NCBI GenBank assembly: GCA_020746995.1
Contig: JAGPXD010000001.1
Coordinates: 6,882,001 to 6,946,000, forward strand
Reading direction: 5' to 3'
Source of the DNA: Plectosphaerella cucumerina
Lineage: Eukaryota; Ascomycota; Sordariomycetes; Glomerellales; Plectosphaerellaceae
Length of the DNA stretch: 64,000 bases
In this document: positions 1 through 11,067 of the stretch, piece by piece
Layout of the letters: each line of letters starts with the position of its first letter
Numbering within the stretch: the stretch's first letter is position 1
Notes under the pieces: generated by a model
What the model was told of the DNA's origin: nothing
The model's database searches: none
Seen by the model: the letters and a program-made list of their open reading frames with translations, nothing else
Made by a program: the position numbers and the translations under genes

Positions 1-378
1 ATCAAAGGCATCGGTCCGGTGTTGAAAAACTGGTGTTGCGTCCCCGCCGGCACGATGACCATGTCGCCGGCATGGATCTCCTCGTCCCGGCCGCCGACTC
101 TCGCCAGACCGGTGCCGGAGGTGAAAGTCAGAGCCTGGTCGACGCTGTGAGCCTGAGAAAGAGGTTAGCGGGGCATAAATTGGGGAGACGATGTCGATGC
201 CAACCTCTTCGCTGATCACGCCACCTTCTGGAATGGACATGATGACTAATTGCGAGTACAGGCCGGTCCAAAGTACGCGACGGTAGTCATCAGACTTCGA
301 GGGAAGGGCCGAGGTCATTCGAGGGAAAAATTGCATCTCGCGCGCCGGAGGATCGGTGGAGGGAGTCTTGAAGTTCAT
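1..378 (-). CDS. Cupin-domain protein, 3' end cut by window
   Basis: The gene reads leftwards from an ATG at 378 and runs off the window edge, so its C-terminus is missing. Exon 1 (205-378) encodes MNFKT... and includes the segment RRVLWTGLYSQLVIMSIP; a 52-bp intron (153-204, GT...gctaacc...AG) joins it to exon 2 (1-152). The joined product reads GGVISEEAHSVDQALTF, then AGDMVIVPAGTQHQFFNTG. The PxGxxHxxxN segment is the second cupin motif, and the EExHxVDQ segment takes the place of the first. In this family a small beta-barrel binds a metal and the enzyme activity varies. No signal peptide is seen, so a cytosolic location is inferred. The substrate cannot be told from the sequence. The identification is firm at domain level only. 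Confidence 0.8.
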   Translation of the reverse strand, partial: MNFKTPSTDPPAREMQFFPRMTSALPSKSDDYRRVLWTGLYSQLVIMSIPEGGVISEEVGIDIVSPIYAPLTSFSGSQRRPGSDFHLRHRSGESRRPGRGDPCRRHGHRAGGDATPVFQHRTDAFD

Positions 379-1323
379 GGTGTGAGGAGAAGGTTCGATT
401 CAGGCAATGATTGTGCGTCCGAGGATGTTTTGTCCGTGAAGGCGATTGACATTCGTGATCGTGGGAGCGTCCGTGAACGAGAAACCCCAAAGCCACCGAC
501 CAGCACGCTGCACATTTATAGCATGGCAGTCGCTTTCAGTGGCGCCGCCAATCGTGCGATGTGCCTGCCTTACTCACGACACATGAGCGGTCGGCAATGC
601 TGTAACGTGATTGCGATGAGCCGATACTGGATGCGGCATCTTGACAAACGGCGGGTGGTGTGATGTCGGCGTCCAGCTGCTCGATTTGCGGGTCGCGGCG
701 ATGGCATGGGCTCATCTAGGCTTACGGACTTTTCGTGGTGCACCTCGGCATCCGCCGATGCCCCGGATTTTCCCTGCAACCATGGGGCTTTTGCGGAGAT
801 GTCGCCGGTAATAATGCCCGGCTCCGGCTGATGGGATCCGGGGCGAGAACCGGGATGCGTAGACCGACGAATCTGGGAAGAGGTAGTGTGATGATCTTGC
901 ACTTGCGGGTGTGCCTGGTGATTGACTGGCAGACTGGTCTCAGATGCATCTCTCGAGCGGCAAGCCGCCGACCGAGCCCATCTTGCGACGCCAGCATGCA
1001 CCAGATCGTCCTGCCAGGATGCCTGCAATTCTGCCCACTTGTACTGCAAGATCATCAACCTCCTCAACAGCAATGGGAAGATGGGAGAAAAATCAAATGA
1101 AGTGCGTGGTTTTCAAATATGAAAACGAAAGATGATGGGGAACATGGTGGTAGTAGTACATTTGTCGACGCAAAATTCCCTTGGCATCTCCCCTCAACAT
1201 TCTTGGACCCTCCTGCATCCCAATTGACGACCCTGATACTCCCACATCGCCCTTGACCTACACCCTCAGCAACCCATCTCCGTCCACACTCTGCTGTTTG
1301 CCTGTCACGACTCCATCAGTCCC
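379..1323. other. Intergenic region, upstream of cupin gene
   Basis: About 0.9 kb between the cupin start and the 3' end of the next minus-strand gene. It holds only short overlapping reading frames with no recognisable protein motif. It presumably carries the cupin promoter and the downstream gene's 3' UTR. No RNA gene or repeat was recognised. Confidence 0.5.
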
Positions 1324-1752
1324 TCAAGCACCTCCCCCCGTCGCCGTCGGCCCGCTCGCGCCTCCTGCATTCACACCGCTGTAGTAGTTCACATCCCTCG
1401 CCGGCGTGGTCTGGTTGACTCCCGTGCCCCCGTTGGTGTAGTTCACATCCCTAGCCGGCGTGGTCTGGTTGACGCCAGCGCCCCCGGTGACAGGAGCCTC
1501 CTCCATGATGGCGTTGTCTCCATTCTCGATGGCCATCCGCTTCTCCTTCTGCTGCTGGCGGATCTGACGGCGCGACTTGCGCTTGAAGAACCACAGGATA
1601 GCTACCATGATGATTGTGCCACCGATAGTCGCGCCGATGATGATGGCGGCGACCTCGCCGCCGTACATGCTCTCGCCATCCCATTCGATCCTGTCTGTAG
1701 GCTCGGCGGTGTTTTGGCGGGCCTCGTGGGGGATGTTGCCGATGGTGGGCAT
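1324..1752 (-). CDS. Small single-pass membrane protein with duplicated 13-residue motif
   Basis: A 142-residue protein from an intronless frame. Residues 34-56 form a hydrophobic segment rich in Ile and Gly (AAIIIGATIGGTIIMVAILW), followed at once by a basic stretch (KRKSRRQIRQQQKEKR). This predicts one membrane span with a cytosolic C-terminal tail by the positive-inside rule. The tail contains a perfect 13-residue repeat, GVNQTTPARDVNY, at about 93-105 and 111-123 (period 18). The C-terminus is Gly/Ala/Ser-rich and probably disordered. There is no signal peptide before the span. I do not recognise a named family. Fungal proteins with one span after a short acidic N-terminus are often of unknown role. 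The ordered composition and the internal repeat argue that it is real. Confidence 0.6.
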   Translation of the reverse strand: MPTIGNIPHEARQNTAEPTDRIEWDGESMYGGEVAAIIIGATIGGTIIMVAILWFFKRKSRRQIRQQQKEKRMAIENGDNAIMEEAPVTGGAGVNQTTPARDVNYTNGGTGVNQTTPARDVNYYSGVNAGGASGPTATGGGA

Positions 1753-2808
1753 TGTGGCGGATGTTTATTGTGGGTTTATCGGGTAGAGAGGATGAGGTGA
1801 GGGCGTGATGGTTGAGGGGACGACTTCAATGGGCGATGAGAATAGCGGGCGGTTTGGATCAAGAGGTGTACAGGAAAGGGGTTCACGGCCGGATTCTGGT
1901 GTTATATCTCTGACGTCTTCCCACGTCACCCTTCTACATCCCTACAAGCGAGCCAGCCTGTGTCCGACTGCCGTGCGTCCGAGGACGACCTCATACAATG
2001 GCAGCGCATCTCGCCCATAGACGGCAGGTGTTCCAAGCCTCGCCCGTCCAGTCCCCTTCTTTTCCATCCCTTCACCAAGGCCGCCGCCGCTCATCCGGTG
2101 GCTGGGCTAAGAGCCTAAGGATGTCTTTGTCGCGTGTGACACGCGGTCGGGGGCGGTGATTCGACGCTGTTTCTGGGCGGCATGGTTGAGAGGTCGCAGT
2201 TGATGTCATCGCCAAGGTTGCTGGCGATCCGTCCCCATCTCTCCCTACCGACTCCAGCTCCCTTCCGGCGTCCGACCAGGTGCCCACCACGGTCCGGGGG
2301 AGCGGAGATGGGGTTGAGCTCATGCCGGCATATACCCGGAGGCAGTTCCGGTGTCCATGTTGACACATTCTGGGGAAATGAACAGGGCGTGAGGGCGCGA
2401 TCTTAACTTGGCGTGCGTCCTTGGCTTCCAATCACACCGCCTGCACTGCAATAATGGCGTGACTTTTGTTGAATCTACTTTAACGGACCCAGGGTTTGGA
2501 AACAACATTTTTGTCCCTTCTCATACCTACTGGTAGGGAGCCCCTGCTCAAGGTGCCGGTGCCTGTCGTCTTGTACGATATGAGGACGACGTCGGCGTGC
2601 TTCCATCTCCACTTTCAGGGCACCATCATCTACATTCACTTAAGCCAGTTCTGAAATGCAGACATGAATTCTCCAAGCATCTATGCCTATTAACCCTCGG
2701 GTCTAGCCCTGTGCCCTGTCGCTGGATGCGACTCTACTATGTTTCCAAAACCCTGACGCCCGTCCGATCCCGCCGAACTGTGTTGTCATCCGATTACCAG
2801 CTTTGCCG
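1753..2808. other. Intergenic region
   Basis: About 1 kb between the small membrane protein start and the 3' end of the GEgh16-like gene. It contains several short frames on both strands, none with a recognisable domain or clean intron structure. It probably holds the promoter of the small membrane protein and the 3' UTR of the neighbour. Confidence 0.45.
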
Positions 2809-3594
2809 TTAGAAAGACCGCAGCTGAAGCAGCTCGAGGTGCTTCTCCGAGGTCGAGCGGGCCAGCAGCCTGCGAGCCTCGGCAGGCGTCGTCGTGTTGG
2901 CCATCTGCACGGGGACGACTCCGCCGAAAGGTCCAGCGTTGGCGTCGTTCTGGCAGCGCACCATGCACACATTCTCCTGGCCTGCCACGGTGCCGGTGCA
3001 CTGCTGGTTCTGGGGGATGGCAGCGACGAGGGGGAAGTCGCTCTGCTCGCCGTCCTGTGGGATGTTAGATGGTGATGCTGGGCAATGGGGAATGGGAGAC
3101 TAACGCGGTTGCGGGAGTTGCGGCCGGGAGGCGTGGTGGTGACGGTAATGTCGGTCCAAGTGGCGGCGGTACCGTCCGAGTTGATCATACAGGTGTAGGG
3201 GCCTGGAAGCATTAGCGAGAGGTCTCGAGGAGGGGTTTGTGGTCAACTCACCACCACCGTCGCCGTTGACCTGGTGCAGGGTCATATCGACGGAACCACC
3301 GGGGGTGATCTGGGGCAGCTGGTCGCCCATCTCGGTCATGATGGCCGTGGTGCCGGCCTCGACATTGTTGTCGCCGCCAGCGAGGGTCTCACCGACGGAG
3401 TCGGCAGCATCGCCCCGGAAGCGAGTGGCGTCCTGCTGGAAGGGGTTGCGACGGGTGCCATCGCGAGGAGTGGAGGTGTCGACTCCAAGGGCCATACCCT
3501 GACCACCGGCGTTGCCAGTGGCAGCGATAATAGCAGCATGGCCGGCCACGAGCTGGGCGGCGGCGAAGATGGCGCAGAAGGCGGCAGTCTTCAT
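2809..3594 (-). CDS. GEgh16/MAS3-like secreted protein
   Basis: Three exons (3252-3594, 3105-3202, 2809-3054) join in frame to give 228 residues; introns are 49 and 50 bp with GT...AG ends. The N-terminus MKTAAFCAIFAAAQLVAGHA is a clear signal peptide. The mature part carries NAGGQGMALGVDTSTPRDGT, then a Cys-containing core (PYTCMINSDGT, QQCTGTVAGQENVCMVRCQN) and NAGPFGGVVPVQM. This matches, from memory, the fungal GEgh16 family that includes Magnaporthe Gas1/Gas2/MAS proteins made in appressoria and Blumeria Egh16. Members are small secreted proteins without a known enzyme activity. The chosen ATG is the one directly before the hydrophobic signal; an in-frame upstream start would bury it. 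A secreted host-interaction role is inferred from the family only. Confidence 0.85.
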
Positions 3595-5409
3595 TGTGAG
3601 GGTGGGTGTGAGAAAGTTGTTTGGGTGGAAAGGGGGTATTAAGAGGGATTCCTGTCCAGAGGAATGCCGTGTGAGGAAGAAGAGAGGGGGTAGCGTCAAC
3701 GCTGGGTATCAAAGAGGTGGAAGGGTGAGTTGGTTGAGATGTTGATGGTGATGATGCTGGTGGTGAGAAGAGTGTGTCAGTATCGGGATGCAGCTCGTCT
3801 TTTGTACTCGTTCGCGATGCTAGTATCGTCAGGCTCAAGGTCGTCAGAGTAGAGCAGTGAGCGTCCGTCCGATGTCGACGACAACAAGGTGAGGCCTCAA
3901 ACAGGACCACTAGCGGGGCGACGAAGCCATTCAGACGTGCGCCAGGTCTGCAACCCGGCCAAGGAGCACAGCTCGGTGGTCGTGGCCGAGCAGGACGTTT
4001 GGTGCATGGGGCGGAAACACCCCTCATGGCCCTTGGCGTGCGGGAAATCCTGCCTCGCATCCGGCAAGGTGATCGAGTGCCGGCCAAGATCTGCAATCTG
4101 CAGGCGTTCTCCATCGTCGCCGGCTCGTCGCCTCAGGTGGTCCCTCAATGGTGGCACCCGATAGTGGGCACTGCAGTCAGGATGGAGCGCTGGTGCAGAG
4201 GGAGCGAACGTCCCGTGTCGAATTGCCCCTGAAGTCGACTCCTTGAGGCCAAGAGATGGGATGGAACCTTAAGCGGTCTGACTGTCTCTGACACGTTCAC
4301 ACTGGGCCCGTGTGCCAGCGGAGGCAGGATGGCAGTGGTGTCTGAGCGCTACCTCGTTGAATGCGAGCCTCGTGCCTCGGGTTGAACCAGATATGGCATG
4401 ATATCAATTGCAAACAGCGAGGCTGAGTGCTGCAGGGCGTCGATCGTACAACGGCGATGGGCGAATCGCAACTCTCCATCGAGGTTTACGGGGCATGATA
4501 TGCGCAGGCATCGTGAGAATCCCCGGCTGTTTTGTAGATCCGACATGCCCTGGTTGACGATGTACGAGTTTTGTGGACGATTGGTACTGTGGGTGCCGTT
4601 CTGCCCGGGGCCAAGAGGCGCGCTCGACCGCGACGCAAACACTGCCAAGGGGGCTGGGGCGGTTGGGGCGGTATCCGCGGGCGTGCGACGGCTCACGTCT
4701 CGGACGGCTCGAGCTCGTGGACCGGGCGTTGCATTGGAATGGGCATGAGGTGCACCCAGCGCCTTTCAGAATGGATCTCGGGGGATGGAAACGAGTCGAG
4801 GGGGATTGACGAAACAGGCTTGGCTGTTTGCTTTGGTCAGGTCGGGGTGGAGGGATGGTGATGGTTGTGGTCAGGGTCGTGGTGGGAGTCGAAGGGAGCA
4901 TCTGAAGGTGAGGCGGAACATCGTGGCAGTCTGAGCGCTGGCAACAGCGTGACTCGGGGTCTGATGAGGAGGATGGAAAGAAGGACTTCGGAAGATTTGT
5001 TGCACGCAGTCCTGGCTGTCTCTTGTTGATTGATGCCGGCCGCGATTGTTGTGAATTGATCCGGTTGAGGAAGACGGAAAGTCGGAGTCGATGGAAAGGG
5101 GACTCGGAGTCGGGTGCCGCTCAACTGGCAGGGGCAGAAAATTAGGTAATCTTCAGAGGGCTCACAGGGCCAATCAACGCTGGCGTCCACTAACGGAGCA
5201 AAAGGTGACCGCTGAGGGAGTTCCGCCACCACTGAAACTTCCCCTCAACATCGCCACCTACCACCTCAGTTGACGGCCTGTTCAGTCTGCAGACGCCTAC
5301 TCCGTGGCACAATTCTTTATGTCGAACGTTTCATTTGAGTTCAAGAGAAAATATGTTCAATTCGAAATCCCCAGCGGCCGATTCACCTACATGATGCGAG
5401 AGCATCTCC
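3595..5409. other. Intergenic region, 1.8 kb
   Basis: This stretch lies upstream of the GEgh16-like gene (read leftwards) and downstream of the GH43 gene. It contains many overlapping frames of 60-240 codons, but these are Pro/Arg/Ser-rich with no hydrophobic core, no domain motif and no consistent intron signals. I treat them as chance frames in GC-rich DNA. It likely includes the long promoter of the GEgh16-like gene. Confidence 0.45.
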
Positions 5410-6969
5410 CTAGAAGGCCACGGGCTCCGGCGAAAAGGCAAACCACTCCTTGACACCAACCGCCGCAAACGCGCTCCCCGACCCTGAAGCCACCAGCGTC
5501 GCCCGCAATCCCGTCGTCTCGAGCTCGCGGAAGCTCACCTCGGCCGGCCTATCCGACACGGCAGTCACGTACCCGCCGGCACTCGTAGCCTCAAGGCGCT
5601 GCCACGCCCCAGATGCGTCAAGGAACTCGACGAACCACTCAGCCGGCGGCGCGACGCCGACGCTGGACCCCGCTGGCGAGTCGGCAAAGAAAGCCATGGC
5701 CACGCCGTTGAGCTGCACCGCCCTGTCCCAGGTGTACGTCAACACGTTCCGCTGAGGCGAGCGATCCCCGGCCCACGAGGACCAGTAGTCCGGCGGCAGA
5801 GGCGACGAGAGGACGCGCTCGTCGTTGAGCGCCGCGATCCAGTATTGGATGGGCGTAGGGTTCAGCGAGGTGACGCCCGACGCGAGGGGCGCCACGTTTC
5901 GACTCGGTGGGCGGGGGGCTGTCAGTGCAGCGCGGAAGGTCTGGTTGACCTGGCGGATGGCAGGGGGCGAGGCGGCATCGTCGAACTGAAGAAGGTCGAG
6001 AGCCACACTGCGCCGGAAGTGGCCGCCCTCGACGGCATCGGCTGTGTGGTAGACGAGGTGGTGCTGACCGCCGAGCTCGTACACGCCCGGGTGAGATGTG
6101 GTCGAGCTCACGATGGGGAGGACGACGCCGCGGAAGGTCCATGGTCCAAGCGGGCCGGGGCTTGTGCCGTAGGCGATGCAAGCGTGGTAGCTGGTCGGCG
6201 TGCAAGGCGAGTCTGGGCCGGCATTGTTGGCGGCGTACAACATGTAGTACGTCTCGGCGCGCTTCATCAGCCAGGGCGCCTCGAAGAAGCCGGTCAGCGA
6301 GTTCACGGAGATGACGCTGCCAATGGGCGTGACCATGTCGGAGGCATCGAGCTCGACTCCGCGCAGCTGGTTGAAGGAGCCCCAGTAGACGAAGACGCGG
6401 CCATCGTCGTCGATGAGCACGACGGGATCGATGTTGTGGATGGAGTTTGGCTCGGGCACCGACTGCGAGATGATGGGGCCCGAGGGGTGGATGTCGACAA
6501 AGGGTCCGGTAGGCGAGGAGGACGCGGCGACACCTACGCCAAAGGCATCCTGCGTCGTAGCATCACGCTGCGTGACTGACGCGTACAGGTAGAAACGGCC
6601 ATCGGGCCCTGGGACGATCTGCGAGGCGTAGGCGCCGCCTGAGTTGGCCCAGGCAAAGACTTCCTGAGGACGGGCGACACCTCGGCGGAGGGTCCATTCA
6701 CCTCCCTCGGGCTTGGGGGCCACGGCCTCGAAGATCTGCCACTCGTTCATGATGAAGTCGTTGACGCCGGGGGGCGCCTCGTCGCGGCCGGCGAGAACGT
6801 AGACCGTCTCGTTGACCACGAAGGGAGCCGGGTCGGCGGAGTAGACGGAACCATCGGACAGAATGGGGTTTCCGTCGGACGTGAAGGTAGTCGAGTCCTG
6901 GCGGCGTAGGAGAGGGTTGGCCAGGGCATGGCCAGCGAGGGCTGCCACGGCAAGGCGACGCAAAGACAT
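5410..6969 (-). CDS. Secreted glycoside hydrolase family 43 protein
   Basis: An intronless frame of 519 residues. It starts with MSLRRLAVAALAGHALANPL, a signal peptide followed by a possible Lys/Arg-type pro-site (LLRRQ). The GH43 five-blade propeller signatures are present: SADPAPF with candidate base Asp46, NIDPVVLIDDDG with Asp181 as pKa-modulating residue, and FFEAPWL with candidate acid Glu230. The C-terminal part from about residue 370 (QYWIAALNDERVLSSPLP...) resembles an accessory beta-sandwich rather than the propeller. GH43 enzymes are arabinofuranosidases or xylosidases on hemicellulose and pectin side chains, so an extracellular role on plant or fungal wall glycans is inferred. It is divergent from the DUF5695-like gene across a 1.15-kb shared promoter region. 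Confidence 0.9.
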   Translation of the reverse strand: MSLRRLAVAALAGHALANPLLRRQDSTTFTSDGNPILSDGSVYSADPAPFVVNETVYVLAGRDEAPPGVNDFIMNEWQIFEAVAPKPEGGEWTLRRGVARPQEVFAWANSGGAYASQIVPGPDGRFYLYASVTQRDATTQDAFGVGVAASSSPTGPFVDIHPSGPIISQSVPEPNSIHNIDPVVLIDDDGRVFVYWGSFNQLRGVELDASDMVTPIGSVISVNSLTGFFEAPWLMKRAETYYMLYAANNAGPDSPCTPTSYHACIAYGTSPGPLGPWTFRGVVLPIVSSTTSHPGVYELGGQHHLVYHTADAVEGGHFRRSVALDLLQFDDAASPPAIRQVNQTFRAALTAPRPPSRNVAPLASGVTSLNPTPIQYWIAALNDERVLSSPLPPDYWSSWAGDRSPQRNVLTYTWDRAVQLNGVAMAFFADSPAGSSVGVAPPAEWFVEFLDASGAWQRLEATSAGGYVTAVSDRPAEVSFRELETTGLRATLVASGSGSAFAAVGVKEWFAFSPEPVAF

Positions 6970-8118
6970 GGTGTTGAGACGTCTGAAGAGTCTCGGAAGG
7001 GGGAAAGACTGAAGACTTGGGACGAAAAGCCGACTTCGAAAGTCGGGCGACAGGTGGTTTTGAAGCCTGAGTCTGGGCCTGAGCCTGGACGAGACCGAGG
7101 AGTCCGATGGTCATCGTCCGGGACCCGGTGTCGATATTGACTCAACAGGGACATGGCCTGCCCCACGAATCTTCGCTTTCTTCCGAGCACTAATCCCGCC
7201 AGTCGCAAAAGCGCCCACTGCATGGATCATCTCGTCGGCCTCTGGAAGCCGTCTCGGATAGACACCGCACTCTCCGCAACACCCCGCGTGCAATCATCCG
7301 ATGACGGCGGCTGTTTCAGCGGGCCGGACCTTGTCGACCGCATGAAAGAAGCTCACTTTCGGCCGACGACCTGCTTCTTTCTGTATAGGGCGGACTCGAA
7401 TGCGCTCCAATCACGACGATCGCGACTCGCCAGTGCTACCTCACCTGATGATCATCACCTCACGACAACACGCCTTTGGGGAAAGCTTACAGATACGTAC
7501 GGACGAACGCACAGATGTTGATCAATGACTTCACCTGCACACACCAGCAGACCATCCCCACGTCGTATTCCCCCAATATTATGCACCACGGTGGATGCAC
7601 GACATGCAGTGAACGATACCCGCCTGCAACCCTCCCCTCGCCCTTCGAGACGCGCCCCAATCGACGCCTTTCTCACTGTCAAGTCGTCCCCGCACGCGGA
7701 GATCCTTCTTCCTTGGCGCCCCCCGGCCTCCGCCTTGTCAGCCTGTTCTGGAAGATCCGGGGAACACGCTCCAGAAGCCTCCCCCGCATCATTACGGAAG
7801 GGCGCCCGAGGAGATGCGCCGAGTTCCGTGGAAGATCGTATGCGCTTCATCCCTCGGGGGAAACTTGCGCGAGGCCTCTGTTTTCTCTGCCGCGCCCATG
7901 CCAGGTCGCCATCTTGACTCGTCGAGTCGTTGTCATACTGGGGCAAGGCCTGGCTGATCGAATGCGAACATGCAGACGGATAAACTACCCAGGGTATGAT
8001 CATGACGGAGCATCTATGGGGCTTTCTTTGCTTTTGTCACCGGTATATAACGCCTCCATCCCACGATGTTACGAAGATACCAGGCAAGCCGGTTCCACAA
8101 CCCCAAGGCACACCCATC
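6970..8118. promoter_or_regulatory. Shared promoter region of the divergent GH43 and DUF5695-like genes
   Basis: This 1.15-kb region separates two outward-facing genes for secreted carbohydrate-active proteins, so it should drive both. It includes the palindrome CCGGGACCCGG at 7118-7128 followed by TGTCGA. That has everted CCG/CGG half-sites of the type bound by Zn2Cys6 proteins and resembles the motif upstream of TF1. Overlapping frames in 7153-8003 show no protein motif and are considered chance. Confidence 0.5.
8044..8050 (+). promoter_or_regulatory. TATA box of the DUF5695-like gene
   Basis: TATATAA lies 69 bp before the chosen ATG at 8119. This spacing leaves room for a short leader and supports that ATG over the in-frame ATGs near 7996, which would lie upstream of the TATA box. 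Confidence 0.55.
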
Positions 8119-10922
8119 ATGGCCCTCCCCTCCCCCAGGCGGCTCCTCGCCGCCATCGGTCCCCTCCTAGGCCTTGTCGCCTCGCAGGATACCCTCGGCC
8201 TTGCCAACGGCTACATCGACATCGACACCCCCTCCATCAGCGCTCGAATCGTCAAAGACGCCCAGGTTCTGGCCTCTCTTCGGGTCGCCGGCCATGATTT
8301 CGACTTCCTCCCCTTCGACTACCTCGACCGCCGCGCTCGCAACGGCCAGTACCACTGGGGCGATATTACCCTGCGCTACCGTGCCGAGGGCTCATCGGCA
8401 TGGGTCAGCGCCGACTCTGCCGCGCAGCGCAAGCCTGTTGCCGCGGGCTCTGCTTCCGGGGATGTGCTCGCTTTCGCTGCCCTGGCCGCCACTCTTCCTG
8501 CTGGCCCGCTGAACATCACTCGTGAGTGGCTCGCCGTCGATGAGGATCTCGGTCTGCGCTTCACCGTCGAGAACACCGGCTCCTCCCCCGTTGAGATTGG
8601 CAGCCTCGGCTTCCCGGCCGAGTTCAACAGCATCTTCACCAACCGTGAAGCAGTGGCCATGCAGGAAAAGTGCTCCCTCTCGGACCCCTACGTCGGCCTC
8701 GACGCCGGCCACATCCGCGTCACTCCCGTCAACCCCCGCCGTGGGTCTGCTGCCGCCCTCGTTGTGACGCCTCTCAAGGGCACCAACTCCGGCCTCGAGG
8801 CGTACCGCAACCTGCGCGAACCCTCTTTCGAGGATACGTGGTACGGAAGCCAGACCTTTGAGGGCTTCTATGAGTGGCAGGTCCTCACGAAGGCTTGGGC
8901 TGAAAACGAGTGGGCTGTCGCCAAGGATGCCGAGGGCCCGTGGAACGAGCCAACCTCTCGCACTCTTGCCCCAGGCGAGTCTGTTCAGGTCGGAGTCAGG
9001 TTTACCGTTGTCGAGGACGGCACCAGAGGCTTCGATGCCGCCATCAGGAAAACCGGCACCCCCACCGCCGTCAGCGTGCCCGGGTACATCCTCACCTCCG
9101 ACCTGCCCGGCAAGCTCTTCCTTCATTCCGAGTCTGCCGTCGCCTCCTTCTCATCCCACCCCGATGGCGCCCTGAACGTCAAAGAAGCCGGCGATAGCTA
9201 CACCGTCACCCCCTCCTCCAGCCACTGGGGCCGCGCCCGCCTGACGGTCAAGTACGCCGACGGCCGAGTCCAGACAGTGCACTACTTCATCACCAAGCCC
9301 ACTTCCCAGGCTCTCGGCGATATGGGCACATTTCTCTTCAACGATGCCTGGTTCACCGACGAATCTGACCCCTTCAACCGCACTCCTTCCGTCATGACAT
9401 ATGACTACGAGCGCCGCGCCATCGTCGAGCAGGACGCCCGCGCTTGGGTCGCAGGCCTTAGCGACGAGGGCGGCACGGGCGCTTACGTCGCTGCGGCAGT
9501 CAAGCAGGTCCTTCAGCCAGATGCCAATGAGGTCGCCAAGCTCGACCAGTTCGTCAACGAAGTCGTCTGGGGCCACATCCAGCTGCCGGATTACTCTGTC
9601 CGAAAGTCCATCTTCTTCTACGAGCCTGCTCTTGTCGACTACGAGTATGACTCCAACATTGACTGGCGCAGCTGGACGTCGTGGAACAGGCAGAACTCGT
9701 ATTACATCGACCGCGCTTATAACTATGTTCATCCTGCGGCTGCGTACTGGTCGCTGTACCGCGTTGCTCGGGCGTACCCTGACCTTGTCGGCCGCGGATG
9801 GGCGTGGTATCTGGAGCGTGCGTATGGCACGGCCTACAGGATGACGGACAGCGAGATCTGGTACAATGACATGGGTCTCATGGGTGAGACGGTGTTTGGC
9901 AGTATCCTGCAGGACCTCTTCCGCGAGGGCGAGACGGAAAAGGCGTCCAAGCTTGAGGTGAGGATGAAGGCCCGTGCTGAGCATTGGAATGCCCAGGAGG
10001 TGCCGTATGGAAGTGAGATGGCTTGGGACTCGACTGGCCAGGAGGGCGTCTACTACTGGACCAAGTGGGTTGAGCTCTCCGTGATTTCGAGAGCGTTGCT
10101 AACTTTGAGCCACCTTAGGTACTTCGGCCTCAACGATGCCGCAGCCCAGACTGTCGACAGCGTCCTCGGTTACATGCCCACGGTCCCTCACTGGGGCTGG
10201 AACGGCAACGCCCGCCGATACTGGGACTTCGTGTAAGCACCTCCTCTTCCCACAAGCCCCGACCTTCTGACACCCCCAGCTACGGCGGCAAGCTCCGCCG
10301 CATCGAACGCCAGATCCACCACTACGGCTCCGGCCTCAACGCCCAAGTCCTCCTCGGCGCCTTCCGCGAGGACCCCTCCGACTCATACCTCCTCCGCGTC
10401 GGCTACGCCGGCAGCGCCGCCCCCGTCTCCAACATTAACCGCGACGGCTTCCCCTCCGCTGCTTACCACTCGTGGCCCGATACTCTCAAGTGGGATGGCA
10501 TCACGGGTGATTACGGCGGCGGATTCCTGGGCATGGCTCTCGGTGGCGGCACGTATGTTGCAGATGACGCGGAGCTTGGGCTCGTTGCTTACGGTGGCGT
10601 GCTTGAGACGGAGGGAGGAAAGGTCACAGTCCGCCCGAGAGATGCAGTCAAGAGGCGTGTGTTTGTCGGGCCGCTGCGGTTGTTGGTAGAGATTGATGCT
10701 GGTGTTGTGGAGGAGTTTAGGTATGAGGAGGCGTGTGGTGCGTTGGTGTTGAAGATTGGGCAGCATGAGGGTGGGCCGGTGGCGAAGGCTGTTGTTGTCT
10801 GGGTTGATTCTAGGTCGGATGATAAGTGGGAGGTTGTGCATGAGGGCGCGACGGAGGCTAGGGGTGGGTGGAAGGTCGAGGTTGGGGAGGAGAGTGCTGA
10901 AGTCCGGCTGAGGCGGAGCTGA
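8119..10922 (+). CDS. Large secreted carbohydrate-active protein, DUF5695-like
   Basis: Three exons (8119-10064, 10119-10232, 10280-10922) give 900 residues. The N-terminus MALPSPRRLLAAIGPLLGLV is a signal peptide. The N-terminal half is beta-rich (GYIDIDTPSISARIVKDAQ, WLAVDEDLGLRFTVENTG). The second half is helical and aromatic-rich (YNYVHPAAAYWSLYRVARAY, WYNDMGLMGETVFG, HWGWNGNARRYWDF), like an (alpha/alpha)6 barrel. This build is typical of polysaccharide-active enzymes, and from memory it fits the fungal DUF5695 family, whose activity I cannot state. Intron 1 is 54 bp with no stop codon, so leaving it unspliced adds 18 residues without breaking the frame. Splicing restores VYYWTK-YFGLNDA. 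It shares a promoter region with the GH43 gene, which suggests a related substrate. Confidence 0.75.
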
Positions 10923-11067
10923 AGGGCATGAAGGCTGAGTGAGCTGCGGAATAGGGCCTCTGGAATATGAGGCAGAAGGATTCTAACCGAGCTGCTACAT
11001 GTACTGTTTCATGCCTCATGATCTCATGTACATCGTGCGATATTCTCTGCATCAGCGCCTTGCCCAG

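Noticed and set aside
3389..5232. Minus-strand frames of 130-240 codons upstream of the GEgh16-like gene
   Set aside because: Pro/Arg/Ser-rich, no conserved motif, no splice signals linking them, and partly overlapping the real gene.
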